From: Liolophura sinensis
Taxonomy: Eukaryota; Mollusca; Polyplacophora; Chitonida; Chitonidae
Assembly (NCBI RefSeq): GCF_032854445.1
Contig: NC_088298.1
Span: 22,841,295 to 22,905,294 of the forward strand
Length of the DNA: 64,000 nucleotides
Reading direction: 5' to 3'
The position numbers were made by a program, and so were the translations under genes. Shown here piece by piece: positions 47,812 through 59,432 of this stretch (position 1 is its first letter; every line of letters begins with the position of its first letter). The notes under the pieces were generated by a model. The model was not told the origin of the DNA and did no database searches. It saw nothing but the letters and a program-made list of their open reading frames with translations.

Positions 47812-49294
47812 CTTTTTCACAGGTTTGCAAGGTGTTTATTAAGGAATATTTGGAGGGCATTGTTCTGTGTTGCTAGACTGATAAAACTGTCTTTCTGTAA
47901 GAGCCCTGAAACTCAACCAATGTAGATTTGTCTCAGAAATCAAAGTGAAAAGATGCAGAAAGCTGCCCTTTGGCCTGTGTGAAAAGGGTGAGCAATTAGG
48001 GTCTAATCGTAGACCACTGAGCCTCACTAATCAGTTTAATGTTGTTATGAAGGTGTACCTACTCGGCGTCATTAACCTTGTTAACCTGGTTATAAAGTAG
48101 CACATGAACTGTTACCTGATGCCATTTCACACTCACCTCTTTGGCACCTGCTTTAGTGAACTCAAAACAAAACCTGATATCAGCCCTTCATCTATTAATA
48201 CTCATCTTTCCCACCCTGCAGTTGTGCAATCAGCTCTTCCTTTTGGACAAAACGGAGCTTTTCCATTCGAGAATAAGGGGTGATTTGCATTTGTGCCAAG
48301 GACTTGATTTTCGCCCCATAGTACCTTGAAGCTATATATGTTTGACTGACTTACAATATGTGGAGATTGTAAGCCATGGCTACGCCGATATCTTCAGAAC
48401 TAATGTGCCAGCTAGCTAGGGGCCTGCAGTGTTGGATGGGTGTCTTTGGTATACCATAGACCAGTTACATTTACTGATCTACTAGCTTCTGGTTTGTCTG
48501 TCTGTTCCCATCATTAGCTCTTCAGTATATATTTATTGCGAGCCTCAGCCAGGACTTACCATTTTGATAAGGGGTATATATACAGTGTACATTTAAAATA
48601 CTGTGCAGTTATTTTTATGTGGTTGCAAAATGCAACAATGTTAAGTATACCGGTAATGAAAAACCTTGGAAACTGAGCTTCGATCTTGAAGGAATTCCAA
48701 ACACTATTTGGAGCAGCGGTACTGCCTGAATCAGGGAGCTAAATTTTGGACAGGAATAGTCTGAGTGTGTGTGTGTTGTTTAAATTTCCATCTGTGTTGC
48801 TGCATGTCGTTTTGTCCTGACAGGAATTATATGGATAAAATGAGCCACATGAAACTGATATTTAATTCCTTCAATGATTAATGAAAACCTTGTGAGAGGA
48901 AGTCTTGTTTTAGCTGAATGACATCAGTTTTGATCCAGTCAAATTTTTTCTCCATGACAGGTTAAAATTACAGCAAAAGATTGGAGTTGCGTGATAAGAT
49001 TGTGATTTGCATATGGTCCCCCTTCTGCTTTAGGAAATTTTAGGCTTTGTGCCACATTTTAGCTGTACATGGACCTTATCTTGTTAACATTCATGCAGAA
49101 ACATGCACTGTAGACTATAGTGGAATTTGATAGTTGTGAAATCAACCATTTTTCCAGTTCTCCTTGTTAAATGATGGGTACATGTAACAAGTGAAAACTT
49201 TAAAGCTTCATTGGAAACTCAGTATTGTGCTAATTGACATATGAGATCACTGCACATCTAACGCATAAGGTAGCTGCACAATTCTAAGTACTCA
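47812..49294. other. Unassigned sequence
   Basis: No gene, SINE or tandem repeat is recognised in about 1.5 kb. Confidence 0.5.
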
Positions 49295-49637
49295 AATTCC
49301 TCAAACTGTTTGCATTTGAAAGAGTAACTGTCAGTGTAATCTGAGCACAGTTTTAGGTTGATTTTGGAGAGTAAACTACATTGGTTGGAATGGCCAATTT
49401 CAATACATCCCCAAAAGTGTAATTTTATCAGTCTACACAGAATGAAATAAAAGCAATTTAGGGGCCTGCTGCTCCAAAATTTCTGGTTTGTGATCTTACC
49501 CTATTTACTTCCTTATTCCAAGGAGCCAATGTGAGTATGAAATAGATTATTGGCCCCAAGCTAGAAACAAAAATTTTAAGACCTTTAGAATATGCTTAAA
49601 TAAACACCTCGCAAACATGCGAAAAGGTTGAAGAATT
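49295..49637. mobile_element. MITE-like family M1, copy 2 (long form)
   Basis: It begins attcctcaaactgtttgcat and ends acatgcgaaaaggttgaaga. It has the same blocks as copies 1 and 3, plus about 130 bp between the cagtctacacagaatg block and the agaatatgctt block that the other two lack. Either a deletion made the short form or an insertion made this one. Confidence 0.75.
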
Positions 49638-51167
49638 ACAGTACTTGTAAGCCATACACATGTCCACGTTGGATAAGATTAGCACCAGCACCTGTTGTTG
49701 ACACATAACGAGATTTGCTGAAAGGTGATACTTATAATCTCTATACCAACCTCTAAATGAGATTCTGATCTCATTTACACCTGAAGAGATCAAGTGACTA
49801 TATAACCCTTGACGGTGAGGATGTCGAGAGACCAGCAGAACGCTGTGGGTAACGCGCCCGGGCGTAAAGCTACCAGTGGAACTACCCAGAGGCAAGTGTC
49901 TGCCCCAACCATGCAGTCCCCTGCAGATATGGAAGTTAGTATGGTATCTGTTGTGTTTATGTGCTAATCCTGTTGGTTTTGCCATTGCAGAAAGAATGAT
50001 AATAACAAAAGTGAGATTTGTATGAATATATGCTAAAATACTGTCTTGTAAAACCTGGCTACTGTCACACAGTGGAACAAAGCAATCGGTTCTTCTGTCC
50101 TCCAAGATGTCAAAGTTTTATTAGTTGGACTTTAATCTTTACTTCAAAATAGTTGTTAGTGGGCTGAAATTGTGACTCGACTTAAGCATGTTTAATTAGG
50201 GTTAATTGATTAATTATACTTAACTGTTACAGTTGTTTTAGGCCTTTATGACAAAAAAAACAAGGTAGCATTTAAGTTTAAATGTACATATAAATTCAGT
50301 AATATTGCCACAGTTTACATGTAAGACGCACGGCTAGCTTGATCGCATGGTTAAAATGTTTCAGAAATTCATTTTAGACACATTTAAAGTTTCACGTGAA
50401 AACTCTTTAAATGCCATGTATTCCAGGTACGTACAACCAGGTGTGTCACTGAATATGTTGGTCAACTTGAGAGGGTTTAAAACAAATATGATTCTTTGCA
50501 CAGTTATTATTCAACGCTACAGCAAAGACTGAAAACAAATCTACAGCAAGGGTGGAAATGTTACATTCACCATTTTCTGTTCATGCTCCCAGACAGGTTA
50601 ATGTTGATTGCAGATGTGGGTTTAGACCATGTACAATGTATGTTGATTTGAGAGTCTTTATTTGACTATTAGCTGAAGGATGGTGTACTTGTGCTTAATT
50701 AGATAATTAAGCTACTGCATTAGCCAAACACTGATGAGGATTTTTCAACCTCACATCCTTTTTCTACATGCCTGCATGCAGAGTTCCAGATGCCTATGCC
50801 GGCAGATATGGCAATGCTCTTTGACGCTGTATTCCTTGCTTTAATGTTTGAACATGAGTTCAACATGTAGTGATTCAGCAGATAATTTAACAACAACAAC
50901 ATGTGAATAAACTTTTAGCAACATATGTATATGTTTTTGAGACATTACCAGTAATGGCCTCAGTTTGCGGTGGCTTGGAATTTAAATGAATTAAATTTCA
51001 AGCCATTGATAACTGAGTCAAAAAAGAACTGAGCAGTTAAGCTTTCAAGTACTATTGTGCCTGTAATACTTTCTATATTGTGACCAAATCATTAATCCTG
51101 TGTGTTGAATGGAAATAATACAGCCTGATATTTTGTCTTAAATGTGGCTATTTAGACGAAAAAATGA
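49638..51167. other. Unassigned sequence
   Basis: A 169-codon open frame on the - strand (49596-50105) begins in unique sequence and runs into the M1 copy. It has no family pattern. An A run of about 21 lies at 51168-51189. Confidence 0.4.
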
Positions 51168-51444
51168 CAAAAAAAAAAAAAAAAAAAAATTGTCCTTCTC
51201 AGTGATAGGACATGAAAATACTTGTTCATCTAGAAGGTGTTGCATTTGACAAATGTTGGTATAGGGTTAAATCAGTGCCTAAAAGATATTCTGTACGTTT
51301 GTGAATTAATAAGGAGATGTGTGTATGTACTATAACCATGTACATTCATCATTGTTCAGTTAATGTCCCAGTGGACTTTGGACACATGTCACCAAGAGTT
51401 GAATGTGAGGTATTAAATATACAGTACCATTATGTATACATGGC

Positions 51445-51590
51445 ATGGCCGTGGATGATCTTGGGTTTTGGACTCTCCCTGGGGGGTTTTGTCCAGTTTT
51501 CTTACACCGTAATTCTGGCTGGCATCGTATAGGTGATAAATGGTTGAGTACAGCGTAAAACACCAATCAAATAAATAAGCAAATAAATCA
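51445..51590 (+). mobile_element. SINE-A 3' fragment
   Basis: It contains ggccgtggatgatcttgggt, ttcttacaccgtaattctgg, catcgtataggtgataaatg and cagcgtaaaacaccaatcaa, then an A-rich tail. The core is diverged. Confidence 0.85.
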
Positions 51591-51939
51591 TGCATGGCAT
51601 GATATATGTAATGTTAACTGACCCATGCGTATTGTATCTCATGCTTCAAAGCGCGAATGCTGTAGGCGCATGTTCGTCCATACGGTATTTACAATACATT
51701 GTTTGGGACATGGGTATGTTAAAGTTTGTGTAGTGAACTCGTTTCAAAATGGCTGTGGAGGAGTGTAAACAACCATCAGTTGCTGTACAAGTGCTTCCTC
51801 TTGTTTTTAATACCTTTATTGATTTTCTGTTCTGTTGCTAAGCAGCACAGAGGCTGTCTGACTGTATTGGATCAATTTGCTGTGGCTTTGTTGGCCTGAT
51901 TTTATCAGGAGTGATGAGACTTCTCCATCTGACTCTAGG
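51591..51939. other. Unassigned sequence
   Basis: Nothing recognised. Confidence 0.5.
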
Positions 51940-52872
51940 CATCCTGTACACTCCAGGCACATTCCACACTTCAGGCAGGCACATCCCACACTCCAGGCAT
52001 CTACACCCCAGGCATATCCCACACTCCAGGCATCTACATTCCAGGCATATCCCACACTCCAGGCATTTCCCACACGCCAGGCAGGCATATCCCACACTTC
52101 AGGCATCTCCCACACTCCAGGCATCTACACCCCAGGTATATCCCACACTCCAGGCATTTCCCACACGCCAGGCAGGCATATCCCACACTTCAGGCATCTA
52201 CACCCCAGGTATATCCCACACTCCAGGCATCTCCCACACTCCAGGTATATCCCACACTCCAGGCATCTCCCACACTCCAGGCATCCACCACACTCCAGGC
52301 ATCTCCCACACTTCAGGTATATCCAACACTTCAGGCATATCCCACACTCCAGGCACATCCCACACTCCAGGCATCTCCCACACTCCAGACATCTCCAACA
52401 CTTCAGGCATCTCCCACACTCCAGGGATCTCCCACACTCCAGGCATCTCCCACACTTCAGGCATATCCAACACTTCAGGCATATCCCACACTCCAGGCAC
52501 ATCCCACACTCCAGGCATATCCCACACTCCAGGCATATCCAACACTTCAGGCATATCCCACACTCCAGGCACATCCCACACTCCAGGCATCTCCCACACT
52601 CCAGGCACATCCCACACTCCAGGCATATCCCACTCCAGCCTCTCCCAGGCATCAACCATACTCCAGGCATCTCCCCCACCTCAGGCACATCCCACACTCC
52701 AGGCATCTCCCACACACTAGGCACCTTCCACACCCCAGGCACACCCCACACTCCAGGTACATCTCACACCAGGCATCGTCCACACCTAGCTCAGGCATGT
52801 CCCACACTCCAGTCATCTTACACTTCAGGCACATCTCACACCAGGTACAGGTGCCTCCCACTCCAATCATAT
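51940..52872. repeat. 18-bp minisatellite, about 50 copies
   Basis: The unit is catctcccacactccagg, with variants catatcccacactccagg, cacatcccacactccagg and acttcagg. Irregular units (for example ctacaccccaggtatatc) sit near the left end. The multiple-of-three period gives artificial open frames of up to 346 codons (HTPGIS-type). Confidence 0.96.
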
Positions 52873-53124
52873 CCAGCCAGGAAAGTTGTACATTCCCCAG
52901 CTTTTACCCAGGCCTGACTGATAATAAGCATATGATGTTATGGGTGAAACAGGGCAGACAAGAAAACCACTGACATTTGGCAAATAACTGACAAACATGT
53001 TCACATATAATGCACACCATATTGTTGGACCACTTGGTGGTTTGCATTAGACATTAGTCTGCGCAAAGGGCCACATGAGCATTGTCGACCGCTTTATTGT
53101 CACTAAGATCCCGCAGCCAAAAGG

Positions 53125-53225
53125 GTATTAACCTACACATTCGCTGGGTTTGAACTCGCACGTGATACATATCCTATACAATTTGTACGTGCTAGCAATT
53201 AGAACACAAGCACCTCTAACCAGGA
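53125..53225 (-). mobile_element. tRNA-like SINE head, antisense (degenerate)
   Basis: On the - strand, ggttagaggtgcttgtgttc is followed by the B box gcgagttcaaacccagc. It resembles the tRNA-like head near 37300. No body is recognised. Confidence 0.4.
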
Positions 53226-53395
53226 AACCACAGCCTATATTATCAGTTTTGAATTTCAAATGAGCTTTAAAAATGTTTTGCAATGTGTATTATATAATCT
53301 GTTGCCCAGTGTTACCCACAATTTGTGTATGACTCCTACAGTATCAGCTTTGAAATACTTAATGGATCATAGGCTGAAATTCCTAGATGTAGATA

Positions 53396-53764
53396 TGTAC
53401 AAGTAGGCTACTTTTCTAGATATATGCAAATAGGCTACTTTTCTAGATATATACAAATAGGCTACTTTTCTAGATATATACAAATGGGCTACTTTTCTAG
53501 ATATATACAAATAGACTACTTTTCTAGATATATGCAAATAGGCTACTTTTCTAGATATATACAAATAGGCTACTTTTCTGGATATATACAAATAGGCTAC
53601 TTTTCTAGATATATACAAATAGGCTACTTTTCTAGATATATACAAATAGACTACTTTTCTAGATATATGCAAATAGGCTACTTTTCTAGATATATACAAA
53701 TAGGCTACTTTTCTAGATATATACAAATAGGCTACTTTTCTAGATATATACAAGTAGATAGGCT
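53396..53764. repeat. 27-bp minisatellite, about 13.5 copies
   Basis: The unit is tagatatatacaaataggct plus acttttc. Variants are atgcaaat, aatgggct, aatagact and tggatata. Frames of 128 and 120 codons on the two strands are repeat artefacts. Confidence 0.97.
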
Positions 53765-53846
53765 ACAATGTACATGTAGCACTTAACTGTATTATGATGG
53801 AAAGCTAGGTCATTAATGCTGATCACCTAACTACAAGATGTTCTTC

Positions 53847-54060
53847 AGGTATACCCTAAATGACCTAAAAATTTGACCACAAAGGAACATTTGTGGAGGC
53901 AAATACATGTCATGAAAAATTATTTCTTGTGCTCTTAATTTACATTTTCTCAGCAGGATAATACCACTCAAAGCACCTTTCTAAAATGGATAAAACTCCC
54001 AGACCCTGAAAAATGAGCGGCTTAGTCATGGACAAAATTTTAGGTTATTTAGGGTATACT
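53847..54060 (+). mobile_element. MITE-like family M2, best-preserved copy (214 bp)
   Basis: The left end is aggtataccctaaatgacct then aaaaattt (53847-53874). The right end is aaattttaggttatttaggg then tatact (54035-54060). These are inverted repeats of about 26 bp with few mismatches. The body contains gaggcaaatacatgtcatga, acattttctcagcaggataa, aaagcacctttctaaaatgg and gaaaaatgagcggcttagtc. There is no coding capacity. No clear target duplication was identified. Confidence 0.85.
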
Positions 54061-54120
54061 GTATAATAATATACCGTAATCATTCTACATTTCTGTATGC
54101 ATAAGTTATAGGATTAAGGG

Positions 54121-54261
54121 TGAACACCTTCTTCTTGGTGTTTGTTGTGACACCGAGAGTCAAATACCGAGAATTCAGCGCATTTGAGGAATTTAACGAG
54201 GTACGAAAAAAGCTTCAGGATTATCGGGTTTACACAACAAACACCAACACGAAGGTGGTTA
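54121..54261. mobile_element. Foldback (MITE-like) element
   Basis: The left arm tgaacaccttcttcttggtg then tttgttgtga (54121-54150) pairs with the right arm tacacaacaaacaccaacac then gaaggtggtta (54231-54261). The arms are about 30 bp with a few mismatches and span about 80 bp. A 77-codon frame across it is explained by this structure. Confidence 0.75.
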
Positions 54262-55090
54262 TTCTATCCCAAGAAATAGAGAAAAGGTGGCAAAACTGCA
54301 TATTTCATGCTGCCATTCTGTTTTACTCCCTCCGTAGAGGTCATGTATTTTAGACCAATCAGTGGCAAGCGTAGGCCATAGCAATTGACCTTGATACATC
54401 AAAGCTGCATATGTATGACGTTGTGTCTTATTGTTGCGTGACATAGAAATGTAAAATTGCACTGTACATGTATTATTATGACGTCATACCGCTGAGCTCA
54501 CATTAGAACTTCTTGAACCAAATGTGTCTTTTTCCACATCAAGGCGCCTGGCTGCAAAATATAAAAAATGTAAAAACAAAAGGAATATCTATAAACTGTG
54601 TGAAATAACATTTTTTTAACTTAAGGAAATTCCGATAGTTCACCTTTATATAAATCACCAGAAGCAAAGCTAACAGGTAAACGAACTCAAATTCTTTTAT
54701 TTGTGAACATAAACAGTATGAAATCATATTACTCGGGGAGGTAAACGTACCGGCGTGTGAGTTGCGTGACCACACTCGATGTTGTTTGGAAGGTTATCTC
54801 TATTTAATATGTATATTTGCAAAAGGCCCGCAACGGGTAGAATTTGAAACTATTGGAATCAATGTCAGGTACACAGATGACATAACCTGCTTGTGGTGAA
54901 CATTGACTGAACCTGCCATACTGATATATACACTGTAGTTGACGTAAAATTTCAACTATGGCTGAAATACCCATTTTGTCTGATATTGAGAGTTCTGCCG
55001 ATCTTTAATAGAAGCATGGTTTCAGGGTTGGTTAGAACTTAGGATAATATTCTACCGGGGAAACGTCAGTTTTAGCACAGAAAGTACCCT
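54262..55090. other. Unassigned sequence
   Basis: Nothing recognised. Confidence 0.5.
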
Positions 55091-55300
55091 ATTTCCTCCA
55101 ACCTTTTCGCATGTGGATGCAACTTTCAGTGCAATTTATGCATGTTTTTTGATTTGATTTTGGAGACAAACTACATTGGTTGGAATTTTCCAATTTCAAG
55201 GCTTCACAAAAAGTGTAATTTTTATCAGTCTACACAGAGTAATGCCTCCGAATATGCTTGAATAAACACCTTGCAGACACGTGAAGTGGTCGAAGGATTA
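55091..55300. mobile_element. MITE-like family M1, copy 3 (short form)
   Basis: It begins atttcctccaaccttttcgc and ends acacgtgaagtggtcgaagg. The body is gatttgattttggagacaaa, ctacattggttggaattttc, tttttatcagtctacacaga and gaatatgcttgaataaacac. Confidence 0.78.
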
Positions 55301-56614
55301 ATTACTGTAATAATTTATGACCTTTATTTCGAAATGAATATTTTTGGACAAATTTTTAGGGCCAATACTTGCAGTATTTCGTGTGAAGATATCGCTGTCT
55401 GTACCTGCTGAACTGTTGTGAGGATTAAAAGCTTACAGGAAATTGTGTCCAAGCACCTGTAAATTCCACAACACATACAAGGACAGAATAACCATGATTT
55501 TGACCTTTATGTAAACCATTGTTTATTTGATCCACAACAAGAGTTTATAGAGGTGCCTACATTCATGAATTGCGCCTCTATCACAACAAAACCCTCCTAT
55601 TTTGTCTTTCAATCCAGTCCTGCAGGGGCCTGCCTGTCCTCAGAAGCCCATTCTACATGTAGCAGGCCCATTCATTCATTTGTGTTAGCAGTTACCTGTA
55701 CAGAACTACCAGCTGGTGATGGACATGCTATATTTATTCGACCTTGTAAATTACTTTAGTGTTGGCAGATGGAGTGTTAGCCTAATGGTGTCTGACTGTG
55801 GCTATCCGGGTCACATTGTCAGGATTGTAACATTGGGTGTAGGGGATGTGGCTGGGCCATGCTGGCTGTGTGTGTGTGGTTGTGTGGAAACAGCTGATGG
55901 TGCAGAGGAATCAAATTCTGGCAGCTGTCTCACGAACATTGAATGTACCCAGTAACATAGCTTTTATTGGGAGAGATTATACAATAGATGTATGGCTGAG
56001 CCCAGTGATGTTTTATAGCATCTGTTCACTATAAAATCCAAATATCCTGCTGTTAAGCCTATGTATAAAGTGTCAACACATTTGATTTCACCTGATTTTG
56101 ACACCAGTGGTTAGGACTATTTTCAGCCATGTAGCTGATGAGATTGAGGTATAACACCGTACTTTCATAACACCATTTGTTCGTGAGAATCCAAATCTCC
56201 TGCTGTTCGCTCAGTATCCCGTATTTTCCCTCAGATTTTGACTGTAATTTGTGTTTTATTTTCAGCCCTGTTCTGTGCATGGCTATATAAGCTGGCATCT
56301 GACATTCCCTCTGTCTTCTCTGTTTAACATAAGGTGTACCTGTACATAGAGGCTGGATAGGCCACTGTTATTATAGCATCCAGTAGGTCTGTACACAGAC
56401 TGTGGGACCACTAGGTTATAAGCCTAGGCTGGCCATATAACTACTTGTGCTAGGCATCTAACATGTTAGCAGGGAGCCACATACAGGTATAGCTGTAATC
56501 CTCAGACACAGCCTTGTGGTTCATCCCTCAGAGTATTGGGGATTTCCTGGGCAATGTATTAAGAAGGCTAGCCAGGGAGCAAATCGTATGCAGGGTCAGA
56601 GGTCTGAGAAATTG
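55301..56614. other. Unassigned sequence left of the gap
   Basis: Small open frames only. This is the stretch nearest the assembly gap in which a missing membrane-anchor exon might be expected, but none was recognised. Confidence 0.45.
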
Positions 56615-56814
56615 NNNNNNNNNNNNNNNNNNNNNNNNNNNNNNNNNNNNNNNNNNNNNNNNNNNNNNNNNNNNNNNNNNNNNNNNNNNNNNNNNNNNNN
56701 NNNNNNNNNNNNNNNNNNNNNNNNNNNNNNNNNNNNNNNNNNNNNNNNNNNNNNNNNNNNNNNNNNNNNNNNNNNNNNNNNNNNNNNNNNNNNNNNNNNN
56801 NNNNNNNNNNNNNN
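56615..56814. other. Assembly gap (200 N)
   Basis: Exactly 200 N, which suggests a nominal rather than a measured size. Its right edge falls inside the 116-bp array, so the gap probably hides more repeat. Confidence 1.
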
Positions 56815-58558
56815 TGTGATACTTGTCTCTCCACGTAAGTCATGTTTGTGTCATACTATTTAGTCATTGCTGTGATACACTATACTCACTGTGATACACC
56901 ATACTGACTGTGACACACCATAGTCACTGCTGTGATACTCGTCTCTCCACGTAAGTCATGTTTGTGTCATACTATTTAGTCACTGCTGTGATACACTATA
57001 CTCACTGTGATACACCATAGTCACTGTGACACACCATAGTCACTGCTGTGATACTCGTCTCTCCGCGTAAGTCATGTTTGTGTCATACTATTTAGTCACT
57101 GCTGTGATACACTATACTCACTGTGATACACCATACTCACTGTGACACACCATAGTCACTGCTGTGATACTCGTCTCTCCGCGTAAGTCATGTTTGTGTC
57201 ATACTATTTAGTCACTGCTGTGATACACTATACTCACTGTGATACACCATAGTCACTGTGACACACCATAGTCACTGCTGTGATACTCGTCTCTCCACGT
57301 AAGTCATGTTTGTGTCATACTATTTAGTCACTGCTGTGATACACTATACTCACTGTGATACACTATACTCACTGTGACACACCATAGTCACTGCTGTATT
57401 ACTCGTCTCTCCACATAAGTCATGTTTGTGTCATACTATTTAGTCACTGCTGTGATACACTATACTCACTGTGATACACCATACTGACTGTGACACACCA
57501 TAGTCACTGCTGTGATACTCGTCTCTCCACGTAAGTTATGTTTGTGTCATACTATTTAGTCATTGCTGTGATACACTATACTCACTGTGATACACCATAG
57601 TCACTATGACACACCATAGTCACTGCTGTGATACTCGTCTCTCCACATAAGTCATGTTTGTGTCATACTATTTAGTCACTGCTGTGATACACTATACTCA
57701 CTGTGATACACCATACTGACTGTGACACACCATAGTCACTGCTATGATACTCGTCTCTCCACGTAAGTCATGTTTGTGTCATACTACATAATCACTGCTG
57801 GTGATACACTATACTCACTGTGATACACCATACTCACTGTGATACACCATAGTCACTGTTGTGATACACCATAGACACTGTCTTGATACACCATAGCCAC
57901 TGCTGTGATATTCCATAGTCACTGCTGTGATACTTCATTGTCCCAGCTGTGGTACACCATAGTCACTGTTATGATACTCCATAGTCACTGCTGTGATACT
58001 CCATTGTCACTGTTGTGATAAACCATAGTCACAGCTGTGATACTCCATAGTCACTGCTATGATAAACCATAGTCACTGTTGTGATACACCATAGTCACTG
58101 TTATGGTACACCATAGCCACTGCCATGATACAGCGTAGTCACTGCTGTGATACACCTTAGCTACTGCTGTGATACACCATAGTCACTGCTGTGATACTCC
58201 ATAGTCACTTTTGTGATACACCATAGCCACTGCTGTGATACACCATAGTCACTGCTGTGATACTCCATTGTCACTGTTATGATAAACCATAGTCACTGTT
58301 GTGATACACCATAGTCACTGTTATGGTACACCATAGCCACTGCCATGATACAGCATAGTCACTGCTGTGATACACCTTAGCTACTGCTGTGATACACCAT
58401 AGTCACTGCTGTGATACTCCATAGTCACTTTTGTGATACACCATAGCCACTGCTGTGATACACCATTTTCACTGCTGTGATACTCCATAGTCACTGTTGT
58501 GATTTAGCATTGTCACTGTCGCGATACACCATATCCACTGCCATGATACACCTTTGTG
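56815..58558. repeat. Nested minisatellite: 116-bp higher-order units, then simple 22-23-bp units
   Basis: The basic unit is cactgctgtgatacaccata plus gt. From 56815 to about 57800, five basic units, one replaced by ctcgtctctccacgtaagtc and atgtttgtgtcatactattt, form a 116-bp unit repeated about 8 times. From 57800 the array has simple units only. A block of about 190 bp ending near 58250 recurs near 58268-58465. Confidence 0.95.
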
Positions 58559-58559
58559 A

Positions 58560-59024
58560 CCTGTTAATCACAGGTAACAAACATGTAAGTTGTTACATTT
58601 ACACCTGATTTCAAGTGTTCTCATTTGTCTAACTTACTATGTTTACACCTGTTCATCACTTGTTCCTATACTTGTAATATGTTACTTTTGCATCTGATAT
58701 CACTTCTTCCCACGGTTGTAACATGTTACATTTACACCTGTTGATTACTTGTTCTCACACTTGTGACATGTTACTTGTACACTTGATATCACTTCTCATT
58801 CATTTAACCTGTTAAGTTTACACACTTGTATCACTTGTTCTCACACTTGTAACACCTTAATTTTTACCTCTGATATTACTTGTTCTCACACTTGTAACGT
58901 GTTAAATTTACACCTGTTAATCACTTGTTCTCACACTTGTAACATGCTACGTTTACACCTAATATCACCTGTTCCCACACTTGTAACATCTTACTTTTAC
59001 ACCTGATGGCATTTCTCATTCATG
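58560..59024. repeat. 44-bp minisatellite, left part (about 10 copies)
   Basis: The unit is near cacttgttctcacacttgta, then acatgttacatttacacctg plus atat. Copies are diverged. The array is interrupted by a SINE-A at 59025 and resumes at 59302. Confidence 0.88.
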
Positions 59025-59292
59025 TGGGGGCCTCCGTGGCTCAGTCGGTTAGCGCGCTAGCGCAGCGTAATGACCCAGGAGCCTCTCACCCATGCCGTCG
59101 CTGTGAGTTCAAGTCCAGCTCATGCTGGCTTCCTCTCTGGCCGTAAGTGGGAAGGTCTGTCAGCAACGTGAGGATGGTTGTGGGTTTCCCCCGGGCTCTG
59201 CCCGGTTTCCACCCACCATAATGCTGGCTGCCGTCGTATAAGTGAAATATTCTTGAGTACGGCGTAAAAAACCAATCAAAAAAAACAAGAAA
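59025..59292 (+). mobile_element. SINE-A, full length, with target-site duplication
   Basis: The complete head (cctccgtggctcagtcggtt), B-box region (gtgagttcaagtccagctca), core (cccaccataatgctggctgc) and tail (gtataagtgaaatattcttg, then acggcgtaaaaaaccaatca) are present. It is flanked by the 9-bp direct repeat tcattcatg at 59016-59024 and 59293-59301. It is the best reference copy in the window. Confidence 0.95.
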
Positions 59293-59301
59293 TCATTCAT
59301 G

Positions 59302-59432
59302 CGACCTGTTATTTACACCTGTTAATCACTTTGTTCTCACACTTGGAACTTGTTACTTTTACACCTGATATCACTTATTCCCAGACTTGTAACATGTTAC
59401 CTTTACCTCTGATATCACTTGTTCTCACACAG
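59302..59432. repeat. 44-bp minisatellite, right part, running into the exon's splice acceptor
   Basis: It continues the array after the SINE. The last unit reads gatatcacttgttctcacac followed by ag|exon, where other units read gatatcacttgttctcacac followed by ttgtaac. The polypyrimidine region of the acceptor is therefore repeat sequence. Confidence 0.88.

Larger units (their letters stand above)
4548..59432 (+). other. Presumptive giant intron region between candidate exon 1 and the DPP-like exon at 59433
   Basis: This interval opens with a consensus donor (gtaagt) and ends with a good acceptor (ttctcacacag). Phases do not allow direct splicing. Exon 1 ends on a codon boundary, whereas the exon at 59433 needs one base from the previous exon. 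At least one further exon, of length 1 modulo 3, must therefore lie inside or be lost in the N gap at 56615-56814. I found no convincing membrane-anchor exon. The interval holds most of the minisatellites, SINEs and MITE-like elements listed separately. That it is one transcribed unit is inference. Confidence 0.4.

Noticed and set aside
49596-50105. 169-codon open frame on the - strand
   Set aside because: Its start is in unique sequence and its end is in an M1 element. No family pattern.
51877-52917. 346-codon frame rich in HTPGIS / HSRHIP repeats
   Set aside because: It arises from an 18-bp minisatellite. Several frames on both strands are equally open.
54120-54353. 77-codon open frame as a small protein
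   Set aside because: Its first half spans a foldback element with inverted arms, which explains the sequence better.
56514-56863. Open frames crossing the N gap
   Set aside because: The frames are open only because N cannot encode a stop.
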